Shown in pieces: positions 1-7,796 of a DNA stretch of 16,739 nucleotides; the stretch's first letter is position 1; each line of letters opens with the position of its first letter. Under the pieces are notes generated by a model. That model saw nothing but the letters and a program-made list of their open reading frames with translations, made no database searches and had not been told where the DNA came from. A program made the translations under genes and the position numbers. This DNA comes from Gemmatimonadota bacterium. GTDB taxonomy: Bacteria > JAAXHH01. The DNA is taken from positions 1-16,739 of the forward strand of contig JAPOOT010000340.1 of NCBI GenBank assembly GCA_026713285.1, given 5' to 3'.

Positions 1-4
1 CAGG

Positions 5-79
5 GGCCTTTCTTTTTCGGTTGAAAGAGGTAGCAGATATCTGCTTGGACACCCTCTTAATATATTGAAAAAAAAGGCC
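5..79. repeat. Nested inverted repeat in the accD leader
   Basis: Three concentric inverted repeats are visible. The outer arms are 5-17 and 67-79, where GGCCTTT pairs with AAAGGCC and continues as T-run against A-run with one mismatch. The middle arms are 25-30 (AAGAGG) and 53-58 (CCTCTT). The centre is a perfect 14-base palindrome at 32-45, AGCAGATATCTGCT. There is no T-run directly after either end, so it is not a plain intrinsic terminator. It could be a cruciform, a structured RNA end of an upstream gene, or an operator. The palindrome alone is long enough to bind a dimeric repressor; no regulator is identifiable. Confidence 0.5.
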
Positions 80-127
80 TTACGCCAGTAAATACTTCCC
101 TCGAAAAGGTGATAAACCCCCTCTTTT

Positions 128-157
128 TTGACGAATCAAGGTTAAGCCGGTTGTAAT
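128..157 (+). promoter_or_regulatory. Probable accD promoter
   Basis: A -35 box TTGACG (128-133, 5/6 match to TTGACA) and a -10 box TGTAAT (152-157, 5/6 match to TATAAT) are separated by 18 bases. The predicted transcript would start near 164, leaving a leader of about 23 bases before the accD ATG. The nested inverted repeat lies just upstream. Confidence 0.5.
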
Positions 158-186
158 TTAACATTAACAGCGCAAGCGAGTCGACT

Positions 187-1062
187 ATGGCCTGGTTTGA
201 AAGAAGACAGCGGGGACTAAACCCGCAGAAGCGCAAGGAAATCCCGAAGGGGTTATGGGTAAAGTGCGACAAGTGCGACGCCATGCTGTACAAGGCGGAG
301 CTCGAACGGGACTTCAACGTGTGTACCCAGTGCGGGTTTCATTTCAAGATCGGCCATCAGGCGTATATCTCCCTGATCATGGACACGGACACCTTCGAGG
401 AAACCGACACGGATCTGCGCACCGTCGATCCGCTTGAGTTCAAGGAGAAAGAGAACTACCCGGACTACATGAAGCGGTACCAGAAAAGGACGGGCATGAG
501 GGAGGCCGTGGTGTCCGGCACCGGCCGCATCGACGGAAGGCTCGTATCCCTGTCCATCCACGACGGTTCCTTCCTGGCCGGGAGCATGGGGTCCGTGGTC
601 GGCGAGAAAGTGACGCGATCCATCAGAAGGTCGCTCGACCTGGAGATACCGCTGCTTGTGGTCGCCACTTCGGGGGGAGCCCGCATGCAGGAAGGCATCC
701 TCTCCCTCATGCAGATGGCGAAGACTTCCCTCTGGCTGAACCGCCTGTCGGAAGAGAAGATCCCTTTTGTCGTCGTGATTACGAATCCGACCATGGCCGG
801 CGTGATGGCGAGTTATGCATCGCTGGGAGACTTCACCCTGGCAGAGCCGGGCGCGATGATGGGCTTCGCCGGAGGAAGGGTGATCGAACAGACCATAGGG
901 TCGAGTCTGCCGGAAGGATTCCAGACCGCCGAGTTTTTCCTGACCAAAGGTTTTGTGGACCAGGTCGTGCCCAGGACCAGGTTGCGGGAGAAGCTGGTCA
1001 CGATTCTGGGTTTTTTCCCGGATCGGGAGAAGAAGGAAGCACAGGCAAAAGAAGCGCCTTGA
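187..1062 (+). CDS. accD: Acetyl-CoA carboxylase carboxyltransferase subunit beta
   Basis: AccD pairs with AccA to move the carboxyl group from carboxybiotin to acetyl-CoA, giving malonyl-CoA, the first committed step of fatty-acid synthesis in the cytoplasm. The 291-residue protein has the family's usual length. A four-cysteine zinc ribbon lies at the N-terminus (C27, C30, C46, C49). The crotonase-fold core includes ATSGGARMQEG around residues 160-170, which forms the acyl-CoA oxyanion pocket, and FAGGRVIEQT around 227-236. Many AccDs have proline where this one has the second glycine of FAGG. The ATG at 187 is preceded only by a weak purine stretch (AAGCGAG), but residues before the zinc ribbon match the family (MAWFERR). 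accA is not in this window. The gene converges on purF. Confidence 0.96.
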   Translation: MAWFERRQRGLNPQKRKEIPKGLWVKCDKCDAMLYKAELERDFNVCTQCGFHFKIGHQAYISLIMDTDTFEETDTDLRTVDPLEFKEKENYPDYMKRYQKRTGMREAVVSGTGRIDGRLVSLSIHDGSFLAGSMGSVVGEKVTRSIRRSLDLEIPLLVVATSGGARMQEGILSLMQMAKTSLWLNRLSEEKIPFVVVITNPTMAGVMASYASLGDFTLAEPGAMMGFAGGRVIEQTIGSSLPEGFQTAEFFLTKGFVDQVVPRTRLREKLVTILGFFPDREKKEAQAKEAP

Positions 1063-1066
1063 TGCG

Positions 1067-1128
1067 CCTGCCGCCAGGCAGGATGGCCCTGCCCTGTCGC
1101 CCTGTCCTGAGCGGTACGAGTGGTACCG
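1067..1128. terminator. Two hairpins between convergent accD and purF
   Basis: The first hairpin pairs CCTGCC (1067-1072) with GGCAGG (1077-1082) around a four-base loop. The second pairs CGGTAC (1112-1117) with GTACCG (1123-1128) around a five-base loop. Both lie in the gap between the accD and purF stop codons. Neither has a T-run on either strand, so they may act as 3'-end stabilisers or Rho-assisted ends, not classical intrinsic terminators. Confidence 0.35.
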
Positions 1129-1164
1129 TCCCTGGACCCGTGCGCCTCAGGCGGCTCGCGGGCG

Positions 1165-2574
1165 CTACGATTCCAGCATGAGCTTGTTAAGCGAATCTTC
1201 GGGGACGACCGGGTAGTCTCCGCTGAAGCAGGCCGTACAATACCCAGTCCCTGACTTGCCGTATTCCTTTGCGATTTTAACCATGCCCTCGATAGACAGG
1301 TAACCCAGGCTGTCCGCGCCCAGGTATGTGCGGATCTCATCCACCCGGGTCTGCGAAGCGATGAGCTCGCCCCGGCTCTGCATGTCGATCCCGTAATAGC
1401 ACGGGTGGCGGATGGGAGGACTGCTGATCCGCACGTGTACCTCGGAGGCGCCCGCGCTGCGGATGAGTCTTACCAGCTGATTGAGCGTCGTGCCCCGCAC
1501 GATGGAATCGTCCACGAGGACCACCCGCCGGTTTCGCAACACGCCCTGGACCGGGTTGTACTTCAGTCTCACCGTGAACTCCCGCATGGACTGGTCCGGG
1601 TCGATAAATGACCTACCCACGTAGTGATTCCTGATCAGGCCGATTTCGAACCGGATTCCCGAATGCTCTGAGTAGCCCAATGCGGCTGTCGTGGCGGAAT
1701 CGGGCACGGCGATGACGATATCGGCGTTCACGGGGTGCTCCTCCGCCAGCCGGCGGCCGAAACGCCGGCGGAACTTGTCGCTGTTTTCCCCGAAAACCTT
1801 GCTGTCGGGCCGGGCGAAATAAATGTATTCGAAGATGCAGGAGGCAGGTTCCGCGCGATCGAAGGGAAAGTAGGACTGGATTCCGTTCTCGTCGATGACG
1901 ACCATTTCCCCCGGGTTCACTTCCCTGACGTACTCCGCGTTCATGATGTCGAAGGCGCAGGTTTCCGAAGCGAGCACGTGGGCATCCCCGATGCGTCCCA
2001 GGCATAGCGGGCGGAATCCTCGGGGATCCCGAACGCCGATGAGCTGCGTCCCGGACAGGAATACGATGGAATAGGCGCCTTCGACGTGGCGTAAGGCGTC
2101 GGAGATCATGGAGGGAAGGTCTGGCTCGTTGGACCGGGCGATGAGATGCAGGACGATCTCGCTGTCGGACGAGGTGCGGAATATGGATCCGGTCTCTTCC
2201 ATTGACAGGCGGAGCGCGCCGGTATTGGTGAAATTGCCGTTGTGGGCGGTGGCCAACTGTCCGCGCTTGAAGTTGACCATGAAGGGCTGCGCGTTGTCGA
2301 CGTTGGATGTGCCGGTGGTGGAATACCGGTTGTGGCCGATGGCGATATGGCCTTCGAGATCGGCCACGCGATCGCCGTGCTCATAGGCTTCGCTGACCAG
2401 TCCCATGGCGCGGTGGGACTCGATATGGTCGCCGTCGGAGACGGCCATGCCGGAGCTTTCCTGGCCGCGGTGCTGCAGGGCGTACAGGCCCAGGAAGGTC
2501 AGCCTGGCGGCGGCCGGGTCGCCATAAATGCCGAAGACACCGCACTCCTCGCGAATTTCGTCGTCTTCCCACAT
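1165..2574 (-). CDS. purF: Amidophosphoribosyltransferase, [4Fe-4S] type
   Basis: PurF makes 5-phosphoribosylamine from PRPP and glutamine, the first step of de novo purine synthesis. The 469-residue protein begins with a ten-residue propeptide, so that C11 becomes the N-terminal nucleophile of the Ntn-type glutaminase after cleavage (motif ECGVFGIYG). The glutaminase half carries HNRYSTTG (81-88) and AHNGNFTN (110-117). The PRPP-binding motif VLVDDSIVRGTT lies at 352-363. Cysteines 246 (in ASCIFEYIYFARP), 392 (in HPCYYGID), 446 and 449 (in YCTACFSGDYP) match the iron-sulphur ligands of the Bacillus subtilis enzyme class, so this is the oxygen-sensitive type and not the cluster-free E. coli type. 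The ATG at 2574 has only a G-rich GGGGCGAG upstream. It diverges from ndk. Confidence 0.97.
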   Translation of the reverse strand: MWEDDEIREECGVFGIYGDPAAARLTFLGLYALQHRGQESSGMAVSDGDHIESHRAMGLVSEAYEHGDRVADLEGHIAIGHNRYSTTGTSNVDNAQPFMVNFKRGQLATAHNGNFTNTGALRLSMEETGSIFRTSSDSEIVLHLIARSNEPDLPSMISDALRHVEGAYSIVFLSGTQLIGVRDPRGFRPLCLGRIGDAHVLASETCAFDIMNAEYVREVNPGEMVVIDENGIQSYFPFDRAEPASCIFEYIYFARPDSKVFGENSDKFRRRFGRRLAEEHPVNADIVIAVPDSATTAALGYSEHSGIRFEIGLIRNHYVGRSFIDPDQSMREFTVRLKYNPVQGVLRNRRVVLVDDSIVRGTTLNQLVRLIRSAGASEVHVRISSPPIRHPCYYGIDMQSRGELIASQTRVDEIRTYLGADSLGYLSIEGMVKIAKEYGKSGTGYCTACFSGDYPVVPEDSLNKLMLES

Positions 2575-2612
2575 TGGCTCGCCCCGGTTGTGTTTTCAAG
2601 AAACCCACCGAC

Positions 2613-2641
2613 ATTATACGCGCCGGCCGCCACTATGTCCA
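2613..2641 (-). promoter_or_regulatory. Probable purF promoter
   Basis: On the minus strand, a -35 box TGGACA (2641-2636, 5/6 match) and a perfect -10 box TATAAT (2618-2613) are separated by 17 bases. Transcription would begin near 2606, giving a leader of roughly 30 bases before the purF ATG. I see no PurR-like palindrome or purine riboswitch in the short leader. Confidence 0.65.
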
Positions 2642-2687
2642 CCGCAATTTCACAGAATCGTCGTACTTTGTAACCGGGCCATTTTCG

Positions 2688-2716
2688 TTGACACCGCGGG
2701 TAGCGAAACCTACATT
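2688..2716 (+). promoter_or_regulatory. Probable ndk-recD2 promoter
   Basis: A perfect -35 box TTGACA (2688-2693) and a -10 box TACATT (2711-2716, 4/6 match) are separated by 17 bases. The expected transcript start near 2723 leaves about 47 bases of leader with a good ribosome binding site at its end. It lies back to back with the purF promoter, with about 46 bases between the two -35 boxes. Confidence 0.6.
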
Positions 2717-2754
2717 GCACGTGGTTGAAATCCACTGAGCAGACCCACTTTTTC

Positions 2755-2760
2755 AAGGAG
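2755..2760 (+). promoter_or_regulatory. Ribosome binding site fixing the ndk GTG start
   Basis: AAGGAG ends nine bases before the GTG at 2770. No comparable site precedes the in-frame TTG at 2725, which also lies only about two bases after the predicted transcript start. The GTG is therefore the likely start. Confidence 0.75.
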
Positions 2761-2769
2761 AATCAGTCT

Positions 2770-3231
2770 GTGGAACGAACGCTTGTGCTCATCAAGCCGG
2801 ATGCCGTGCAGCGCGGGATGATCGGCCTCGTCACCGGCCGTTTCGAAAGCAAGGGGCTCAAGGTCGCCGGTCTCAAGATGATGCAGCTGACCGATGGGTT
2901 ACTGAACGAGCACTACGGGCACCTGTCCGACAAGCCCTTTTTCCCCCGAATCAAGTCCTTCATGCAGGAAACGCCGGTAGTGGCAATGTGTCTTGAAGGC
3001 GTCGATGCCGTGGACGTCGTACGGGGCCTTTGCGGCGTGACGAACGCGCGGCAAGCCTCCCCGGGCACGATCAGAGGCGATTTCGGCATGAGCGTGCAGT
3101 GCAACCTGGTACACGCTTCCGATTCCCTGGAGACGGCGCGGGCCGAAGTGCCCCGTTTCTTTTCCGACGCCGAGCTGTTCACCTACGCGAAGGCGGATGA
3201 CCCCGTCGTCTACGCCGACGATGAGCGGTAG
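2770..3231 (+). CDS. ndk: Nucleoside diphosphate kinase
   Basis: Ndk moves the gamma phosphate of ATP to other nucleoside and deoxynucleoside diphosphates through a phosphohistidine, balancing NTP and dNTP pools. Starting at the GTG, the protein has 153 residues, slightly longer than the usual 140 or so because of an acidic C-terminal tail. The N-terminus ERTLVLIKPDAVQRG holds the conserved lysine (K9). PGTIRGDF (98-105) and NLVHASDS (112-119) hold the conserved arginine and asparagine and the catalytic H115. Most family members have HGSDS at this point; here it is HASDS. The recD2 start follows 21 bases after the stop, so the two are probably one transcript. Residues around the substrate pocket (TNARQASPGT) differ somewhat from the common form, but no catalytic residue is missing. 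Confidence 0.95.
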   Translation: MERTLVLIKPDAVQRGMIGLVTGRFESKGLKVAGLKMMQLTDGLLNEHYGHLSDKPFFPRIKSFMQETPVVAMCLEGVDAVDVVRGLCGVTNARQASPGTIRGDFGMSVQCNLVHASDSLETARAEVPRFFSDAELFTYAKADDPVVYADDER

Positions 3232-3252
3232 TCGTCCCCACCCCGGTCAGGC

Positions 3253-5469
3253 ATGGACATTCTCACCGGTACCATCGAACGCATCACCTACCAGAGCGAG
3301 GAGACCGGCTACACGGTCGCGCGAATGCGCGCCGAAACGGACGCCTGTCGGACCACCGAGAACCTTGCCCGCGCATCCACGCGGGACGGACTGCTGACCA
3401 TAACGGGCGAACTTGCGAAAATGGCGCCCGGCGAACGCGTCGAAGTCTCCGGATACTGGGTAACCCACAAGCAGTACGGCAAGCAGTTCAGGATCGTAGA
3501 TTCCAAGACGATCCAGCCCACTTCCGCGGACGGCATACGGAAGTACCTGGGTTCGGGGCTCATCAAGGGACTGGGGCCGGCCAAGGCCGCGATGATCGTC
3601 GATCACTTCGGCGAAGACACCCTTGCGGTCATCGAAAAGGCGCCGAACCGGCTGTCCGAAGTCAAGGGCATCGCGCGGAAGACCATCGCCGTAATCAGAT
3701 CGGGCTGGGAGGAACAGAAGCACATCCAGGAGGTCATGCAGTTTCTGATCGGTCATAACGTCAGCATGGCCTACGCGGTGAAAATCTACAAGACCTACGG
3801 CAACGAGGCCATCAGGCAGGTCACGGAGAATCCTTACCGCCTGTCCACGGACATCTGGGGCATCGGTTTCAAGACCGCCGACAAGATCGCCATGAACCTG
3901 GGAGTCGATCCCGGAGACCCTGCCCGGGTCCAGGCCGGCATCCGGTATGTCCTGGAGACCCAGGCCGATGACGGTCACGTCTACGTGCCCTTCGAAGCGC
4001 TCGTGGAGGAGTGCATCGGCTTTCTGGACGTGGATCCCGCCGCCATTCCAATCGGTCTTGAAGCCTTGGTCAAGGCCGAGGTCGTCCTTCGCGATGACGA
4101 CCGGGTTTATCTCCAGCCCCTCTATTACGCGGAGCAGGGGATAGCCCGGAATATCGCGCGCCTGGCCGACCATCGGCGCACCCCGCCGTCCACCGGACGA
4201 ATCGACAAACACATCGAGCATATAGAAAAAGAACGGGGCATCGTCTTCAACGGGGAACAGCGCGAGGCGATCCACACTTCGGCTTCACAGAGCGTCCTGG
4301 CAATAACCGGAGGGCCCGGAACCGGCAAGACCACCTGCGTGCAGGGCATTGTCTATCTGTTCACGCGCGTGGGCGGAAAAGTATTGCTCGCAGCGCCGAC
4401 CGGCCGGGCCGCAAAGCGGCTGTCCGAAGTGACCGGCGCCGAAGCGAAGACCATCCACCGGCTGCTCGAGTTCAACCCGGGCATCATGGAATTCGGCCGC
4501 GACCAGGATAACCGGCTGGAAGCCGACCTGGTCATCCTGGACGAGTCTTCCATGGTGGATACGGTCCTGATGAACGCCCTGCTTCGGGCCGTGAAGACCT
4601 CCGCCCGCTTCATCATGGTCGGCGACGTCGACCAGTTGCCTTCCGTGGGCGCGGGCAACGTCCTCCGGGATATGATCGACGCCGGCCATGTACCGGTGGT
4701 CCGGCTGACCGAGATCTTTCGCCAGGCCCTGGAAAGCAGCATCGTGATGAATGCGCACCGGGTGAACCGGGGCGAAATGCCGGACACGAAGAACAGGAAC
4801 GAGGGCGATTTCTTTTTCATCAACGAGCCAGACCCGTCGGCCGGCGCGGATCGGATCGCCGAACTGTGTACGGATCGCCTGCCCCGAAGCTACGGACTCG
4901 ATCCCTTCAACGATATCCAGGTGATCACCCCCATGTACCGCGGGGATATCGGCGTGGATCAACTCAATCTGAAGCTGCAGCAGGTGCTGAACCCGTCGGG
5001 GTCCTCCCTGCAGCGGGGCGACCGGGAACTGCGCGAAGGCGACAAGGTCCTGCAGACGCGGAACAATTACGGGAAAATGACCTTCAACGGCGATATCGGC
5101 CGCATCAGGCAGATCGACCCGGATGCCCAGACCGTGGACATCTCCTTCCAGGAAACCGTCCGGTACGACTATGGCGAACTGGACGAACTGATCCTGGCTT
5201 ACGCCATCAGCGTCCACAAGAGCCAGGGATCCGAGTATCCCGCCATCATCCTGCCGCTCTACAGCACCCATTACATCATGCTGCAGCGAAACCTGTTGTA
5301 TACCGCGCTGACCCGGGCCAGGGCGCTGGCCGTCATCATCGGGACGCCCAAGGCCCTTGCCATCGCGGTGAAGAACAACCAGGTCGTCGAGCGCTACACG
5401 GGTCTCCGGGAAGCGCTGGGCGCTTCGATCGGCGACCGGAGCGGGGTCCTTCCCGGCCTTTCGCCATGA
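3253..5469 (+). CDS. recD2: RecD2-type (RecD-like) SF1B DNA helicase
   Basis: This is a 5'-3' SF1B helicase of the RecD2 family, found without RecBC partners and linked in other bacteria to repair and replication-fork maintenance. The 738-residue length is typical. The N-terminus (about 1-90, beginning with GTIERITYQSEETGYTV) is the family's OB-like domain. Helix-hairpin-helix repeats follow around 97-190, for example GLIKGLGPAKA. Walker A GGPGTGKTT lies near 353-361 and Walker B VILDESS at 427-433. Later motifs are GDVDQLPSVGAGN, SVHKSQGSEYP (653-663), and YTALTRAR (683-690) with the arginine finger R688. The ATG at 3253 has a weak GGTCAGG upstream. No recB or recC is present in the window, which suits RecD2. 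It probably depends on the ndk promoter. Confidence 0.93.
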   Translation: MDILTGTIERITYQSEETGYTVARMRAETDACRTTENLARASTRDGLLTITGELAKMAPGERVEVSGYWVTHKQYGKQFRIVDSKTIQPTSADGIRKYLGSGLIKGLGPAKAAMIVDHFGEDTLAVIEKAPNRLSEVKGIARKTIAVIRSGWEEQKHIQEVMQFLIGHNVSMAYAVKIYKTYGNEAIRQVTENPYRLSTDIWGIGFKTADKIAMNLGVDPGDPARVQAGIRYVLETQADDGHVYVPFEALVEECIGFLDVDPAAIPIGLEALVKAEVVLRDDDRVYLQPLYYAEQGIARNIARLADHRRTPPSTGRIDKHIEHIEKERGIVFNGEQREAIHTSASQSVLAITGGPGTGKTTCVQGIVYLFTRVGGKVLLAAPTGRAAKRLSEVTGAEAKTIHRLLEFNPGIMEFGRDQDNRLEADLVILDESSMVDTVLMNALLRAVKTSARFIMVGDVDQLPSVGAGNVLRDMIDAGHVPVVRLTEIFRQALESSIVMNAHRVNRGEMPDTKNRNEGDFFFINEPDPSAGADRIAELCTDRLPRSYGLDPFNDIQVITPMYRGDIGVDQLNLKLQQVLNPSGSSLQRGDRELREGDKVLQTRNNYGKMTFNGDIGRIRQIDPDAQTVDISFQETVRYDYGELDELILAYAISVHKSQGSEYPAIILPLYSTHYIMLQRNLLYTALTRARALAVIIGTPKALAIAVKNNQVVERYTGLREALGASIGDRSGVLPGLSP

Positions 5470-5491
5470 GATTCGGGAAAGGAAATACACC

Positions 5492-5519
5492 TTGACAGTG
5501 GCATGTGGGGTCCTATCTT
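5492..5519 (+). promoter_or_regulatory. Possible upstream promoter of the OPT gene
   Basis: A perfect TTGACA (5492-5497) is followed after 16 bases by TATCTT (5514-5519, 4/6 match to TATAAT). It lies in the 183-base gap after recD2 and about 68 bases upstream of a stronger -10 box, so the OPT gene may have two start points. Confidence 0.35.
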
Positions 5520-5559
5520 GTCTGACTTGATATCCGACCATGTATGACCCTACGTGTTT

Positions 5560-5587
5560 TTTACAGAAAACAGCCAATGTATATAAT
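5560..5587 (+). promoter_or_regulatory. Probable main promoter of the OPT gene
   Basis: TTTACA (5560-5565, 5/6 match to TTGACA) and a perfect TATAAT (5582-5587) are separated by 16 bases. Transcription would start near 5594, giving a leader of about 59 bases. This is one of the two best promoter matches in the window, alongside that of purF. Confidence 0.65.
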
Positions 5588-5640
5588 CAGGATCTAGTTG
5601 GCGCACAGGGTGTTACAGAAATCAACCGCTGTATCCCTTC

Positions 5641-5646
5641 AGGGGG
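5641..5646 (+). promoter_or_regulatory. Ribosome binding site for the OPT gene
   Basis: AGGGGG is followed after six bases by the GTG at 5653. Another in-frame GTG at 5659 would have a 12-base gap, so 5653 is preferred. The two choices differ by only two residues. Confidence 0.55.
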
Positions 5647-5652
5647 TTTCCG

Positions 5653-7677
5653 GTGTCGGTGCGTGAAGAGGAAATGAAGGAAGACAGTCCGGAACAGTAT
5701 CGGAATGCCGATACCGCGTTGTTCGGAGAATCGGACGAACCCTACCTTTCAGGATTCAACCTGAAAACGATCTGGGCTTGCCTGTTCGTCGGTTTCGTCA
5801 TGTTGCCGGGATCGATCTACCTGAGCCTGGTGACGGGCGGGCAGACCGGCGCGGCGGACTGGGTTACCGTCATCCTGTTCCTCGAGATCGCCAAGCGGTC
5901 CCTCGTCAAGATGACCCGGCAGGAAATCATGATCCTGTACTGGGCCGCGGCCGGACTGGCCGCCGCGGGGAACGCGATGAACACCGGCATCACCGGCGGT
6001 CCCTTCGCCCACCTGATCTGGGAGCAGTACTACCTTCAGTCTCCGGAAGCCACGGGCATCGCCACGCTGATCCCCACCTGGGTCGTTCCGACGCTGGATT
6101 CCGGGGCGCTGGCGAGCCGGACGTTCTTCCACATGGACTGGTTCGTGCCCGTCCTCGTCCTCACCGCGGTGACGGTCCTCTTCGCGGTCAATTCCTATTC
6201 GATGGGGTACATCCTCTTCCGGGTCACCAACGACGTGGAGAGGCTGACCTTCCCCCTGGCGAGGGTGCACGCGGGCGGCGCAACGGCGCTGGCCGAGACT
6301 TCGCAGAACCGGGAGGGCTGGCGATGGCGGGCGTTCAGCATCGGATCCGTAATCGGGGTGTCCTGGGGACTCCTGTACGTGATGATACCCATCCTGTCCA
6401 GCACGTTCCTGGTCACGCCCATTACCATATTGCCCATCCCCTTCATCGATTTCACCACGAGTCTGAAGGAAGTGCTGCCTGCGACCATGGTGGGCATCGG
6501 GACCGATCTCGGAACCCTCGTCGCGGGATTCGTCCTGCCCTTCTGGGTCGTGATCGGCACCTTCGTGTCGTCGGCCGTAATCGCCCTCGTCGCTAATCCC
6601 CTGCTCTATCACAACGGCATCCTGACCACCTGGGAACCCGGGATGTCGCTCATTCCGACCCAGATATCCAACAACATCGATTTCTGGCTCAGCTTCACCA
6701 TCGGCGCCTCCCTCGTCATCGGCATCGTGGGATTCACGGCGACCATCCGGGCCATACTGAAATCCAATCGGGAGAAGCGTAACGATTCCGACGGGGACAC
6801 GGGGGTGCGCCCGACGCCGGAGGGCCGGGGCGACCTGCCGATCTGGCTTGTATTCATCTTCTGGTTCGTCAGTACGACGGGATTCGTGGTCATACTCTAC
6901 TTTCTGATCCCCGACTTTCCGTGGTGGATCAGCGCCATCTTCGGATACCTTTGGTCGCCGGTGTTTTCCTATATCGGGGCCCGGATGATCGGCATCACCG
7001 GTTCGCCCTACGGTTCCTCCTTCCCCTTCGTCAAGGAAGCGTCCTTCCTGCTGTCCGGCTACAAGGGTGTCGCCGTGTGGTTCGCGCCGATACCCATCTT
7101 CGAACACGGGAAGGTGGCGGAAACCTTCAAGCAGCTGGATCTCACCAAGACGACCTTCGGCAGCGTGGTCAAGCTGACCGCGGTGACCACCATCCTGATG
7201 TTCGTCTGCAGCTTCATCTTCTACTCGCTCGTGTGGAAGCTCAACCCGATCCCATCGGCAGCCTATCCCTTTGTGCAGAAGATGTGGCCCCTCAACGCGG
7301 CCATGCGGACCATCTGGGTGAAGTCCACCCTGCCCGGCGGCATCACGTTCATCTTCGATATCATCAAGATCGAGTACATCATCGCCGGTCTGGGCGTAAC
7401 GGGCGGGCTCTTCGGTCTGCTCACGCTCGTGGGCGCCTCGCCGCTTTTCTTCTACGGCCTGGTCGGCGGCCTGGCCATGCCGCTCTGGCAGACCCTCCCG
7501 ACCTTCTTCGGCGCCATCCTTGGGCGCTACTACTTCTCCAAGCGCTTCGGCGAAGAGAAATGGATGGCCTACGTGCCCATTGTTCTGGCCGGCTACGGGG
7601 CCGGCATCGGACTCATAGGCATGATCGCCATCGCCATCGCGCTGATCTCCAAGGCGATTTCGCAGATCGTGTACTGA
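5653..7677 (+). CDS. OPT-family-like oligopeptide or metal-chelate transporter
   Basis: A 674-residue multi-spanning inner-membrane protein resembling the oligopeptide transporter (OPT) superfamily, whose members import peptides or metal-chelate complexes by proton symport. A polar N-terminal tail (1-36) precedes about a dozen or more hydrophobic segments, including roughly 39-60, 92-109, 163-188, 227-248, 292-317, 344-369, 396-419, 423-446, 507-528, 573-600 and 640-668. A charged cytoplasmic-type loop (370-395) separates two halves. The segment GITGSPYGSSFPFVKEAS (447-464) resembles the conserved loop seen in the later half of OPT proteins. It has its own promoter region and no transport partner nearby. 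The substrate cannot be read from the sequence. The family call rests on recalled resemblance and topology, not on a catalytic signature. Confidence 0.72.
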   Translation: MSVREEEMKEDSPEQYRNADTALFGESDEPYLSGFNLKTIWACLFVGFVMLPGSIYLSLVTGGQTGAADWVTVILFLEIAKRSLVKMTRQEIMILYWAAAGLAAAGNAMNTGITGGPFAHLIWEQYYLQSPEATGIATLIPTWVVPTLDSGALASRTFFHMDWFVPVLVLTAVTVLFAVNSYSMGYILFRVTNDVERLTFPLARVHAGGATALAETSQNREGWRWRAFSIGSVIGVSWGLLYVMIPILSSTFLVTPITILPIPFIDFTTSLKEVLPATMVGIGTDLGTLVAGFVLPFWVVIGTFVSSAVIALVANPLLYHNGILTTWEPGMSLIPTQISNNIDFWLSFTIGASLVIGIVGFTATIRAILKSNREKRNDSDGDTGVRPTPEGRGDLPIWLVFIFWFVSTTGFVVILYFLIPDFPWWISAIFGYLWSPVFSYIGARMIGITGSPYGSSFPFVKEASFLLSGYKGVAVWFAPIPIFEHGKVAETFKQLDLTKTTFGSVVKLTAVTTILMFVCSFIFYSLVWKLNPIPSAAYPFVQKMWPLNAAMRTIWVKSTLPGGITFIFDIIKIEYIIAGLGVTGGLFGLLTLVGASPLFFYGLVGGLAMPLWQTLPTFFGAILGRYYFSKRFGEEKWMAYVPIVLAGYGAGIGLIGMIAIAIALISKAISQIVY

Positions 7678-7722
7678 GGAAATCCGGAACCGTTCGAGGA
7701 TACTGCAGATTCCGGTCGGTTG

Positions 7723-7737
7723 GTGGCGCTACGCCAC
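7723..7737. terminator. Hairpin between convergent OPT and aldolase genes
   Basis: GTGGCG (7723-7728) pairs with CGCCAC (7732-7737) around a three-base loop, in the 119-base gap between two converging genes. No T-run follows on either strand. It may be a bidirectional 3'-end structure. The rest of the gap contains no gene I can support. Confidence 0.35.
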
Positions 7738-7796
7738 TTGTACCTTCCGCTGCGCGGCGTCTCTTATCGAGTGCATCGGTGCGCGGCCGTCAATGC

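Noticed and set aside
2725..2769. An N-terminal extension of Ndk starting at the TTG at 2725.
   Set aside because: It has no ribosome binding site, lies at the predicted transcript start, and adds residues absent from the family. GTG at 2770 has AAGGAG at proper spacing.
4285..7107. Long antisense open frames opposite recD2 (4285-5577) and opposite the OPT gene (5749-7107).
   Set aside because: They are low-complexity, charged and Gly/Asp/Arg-rich translations typical of the reverse strand of GC-rich genes, with no recognisable motif or start signal.
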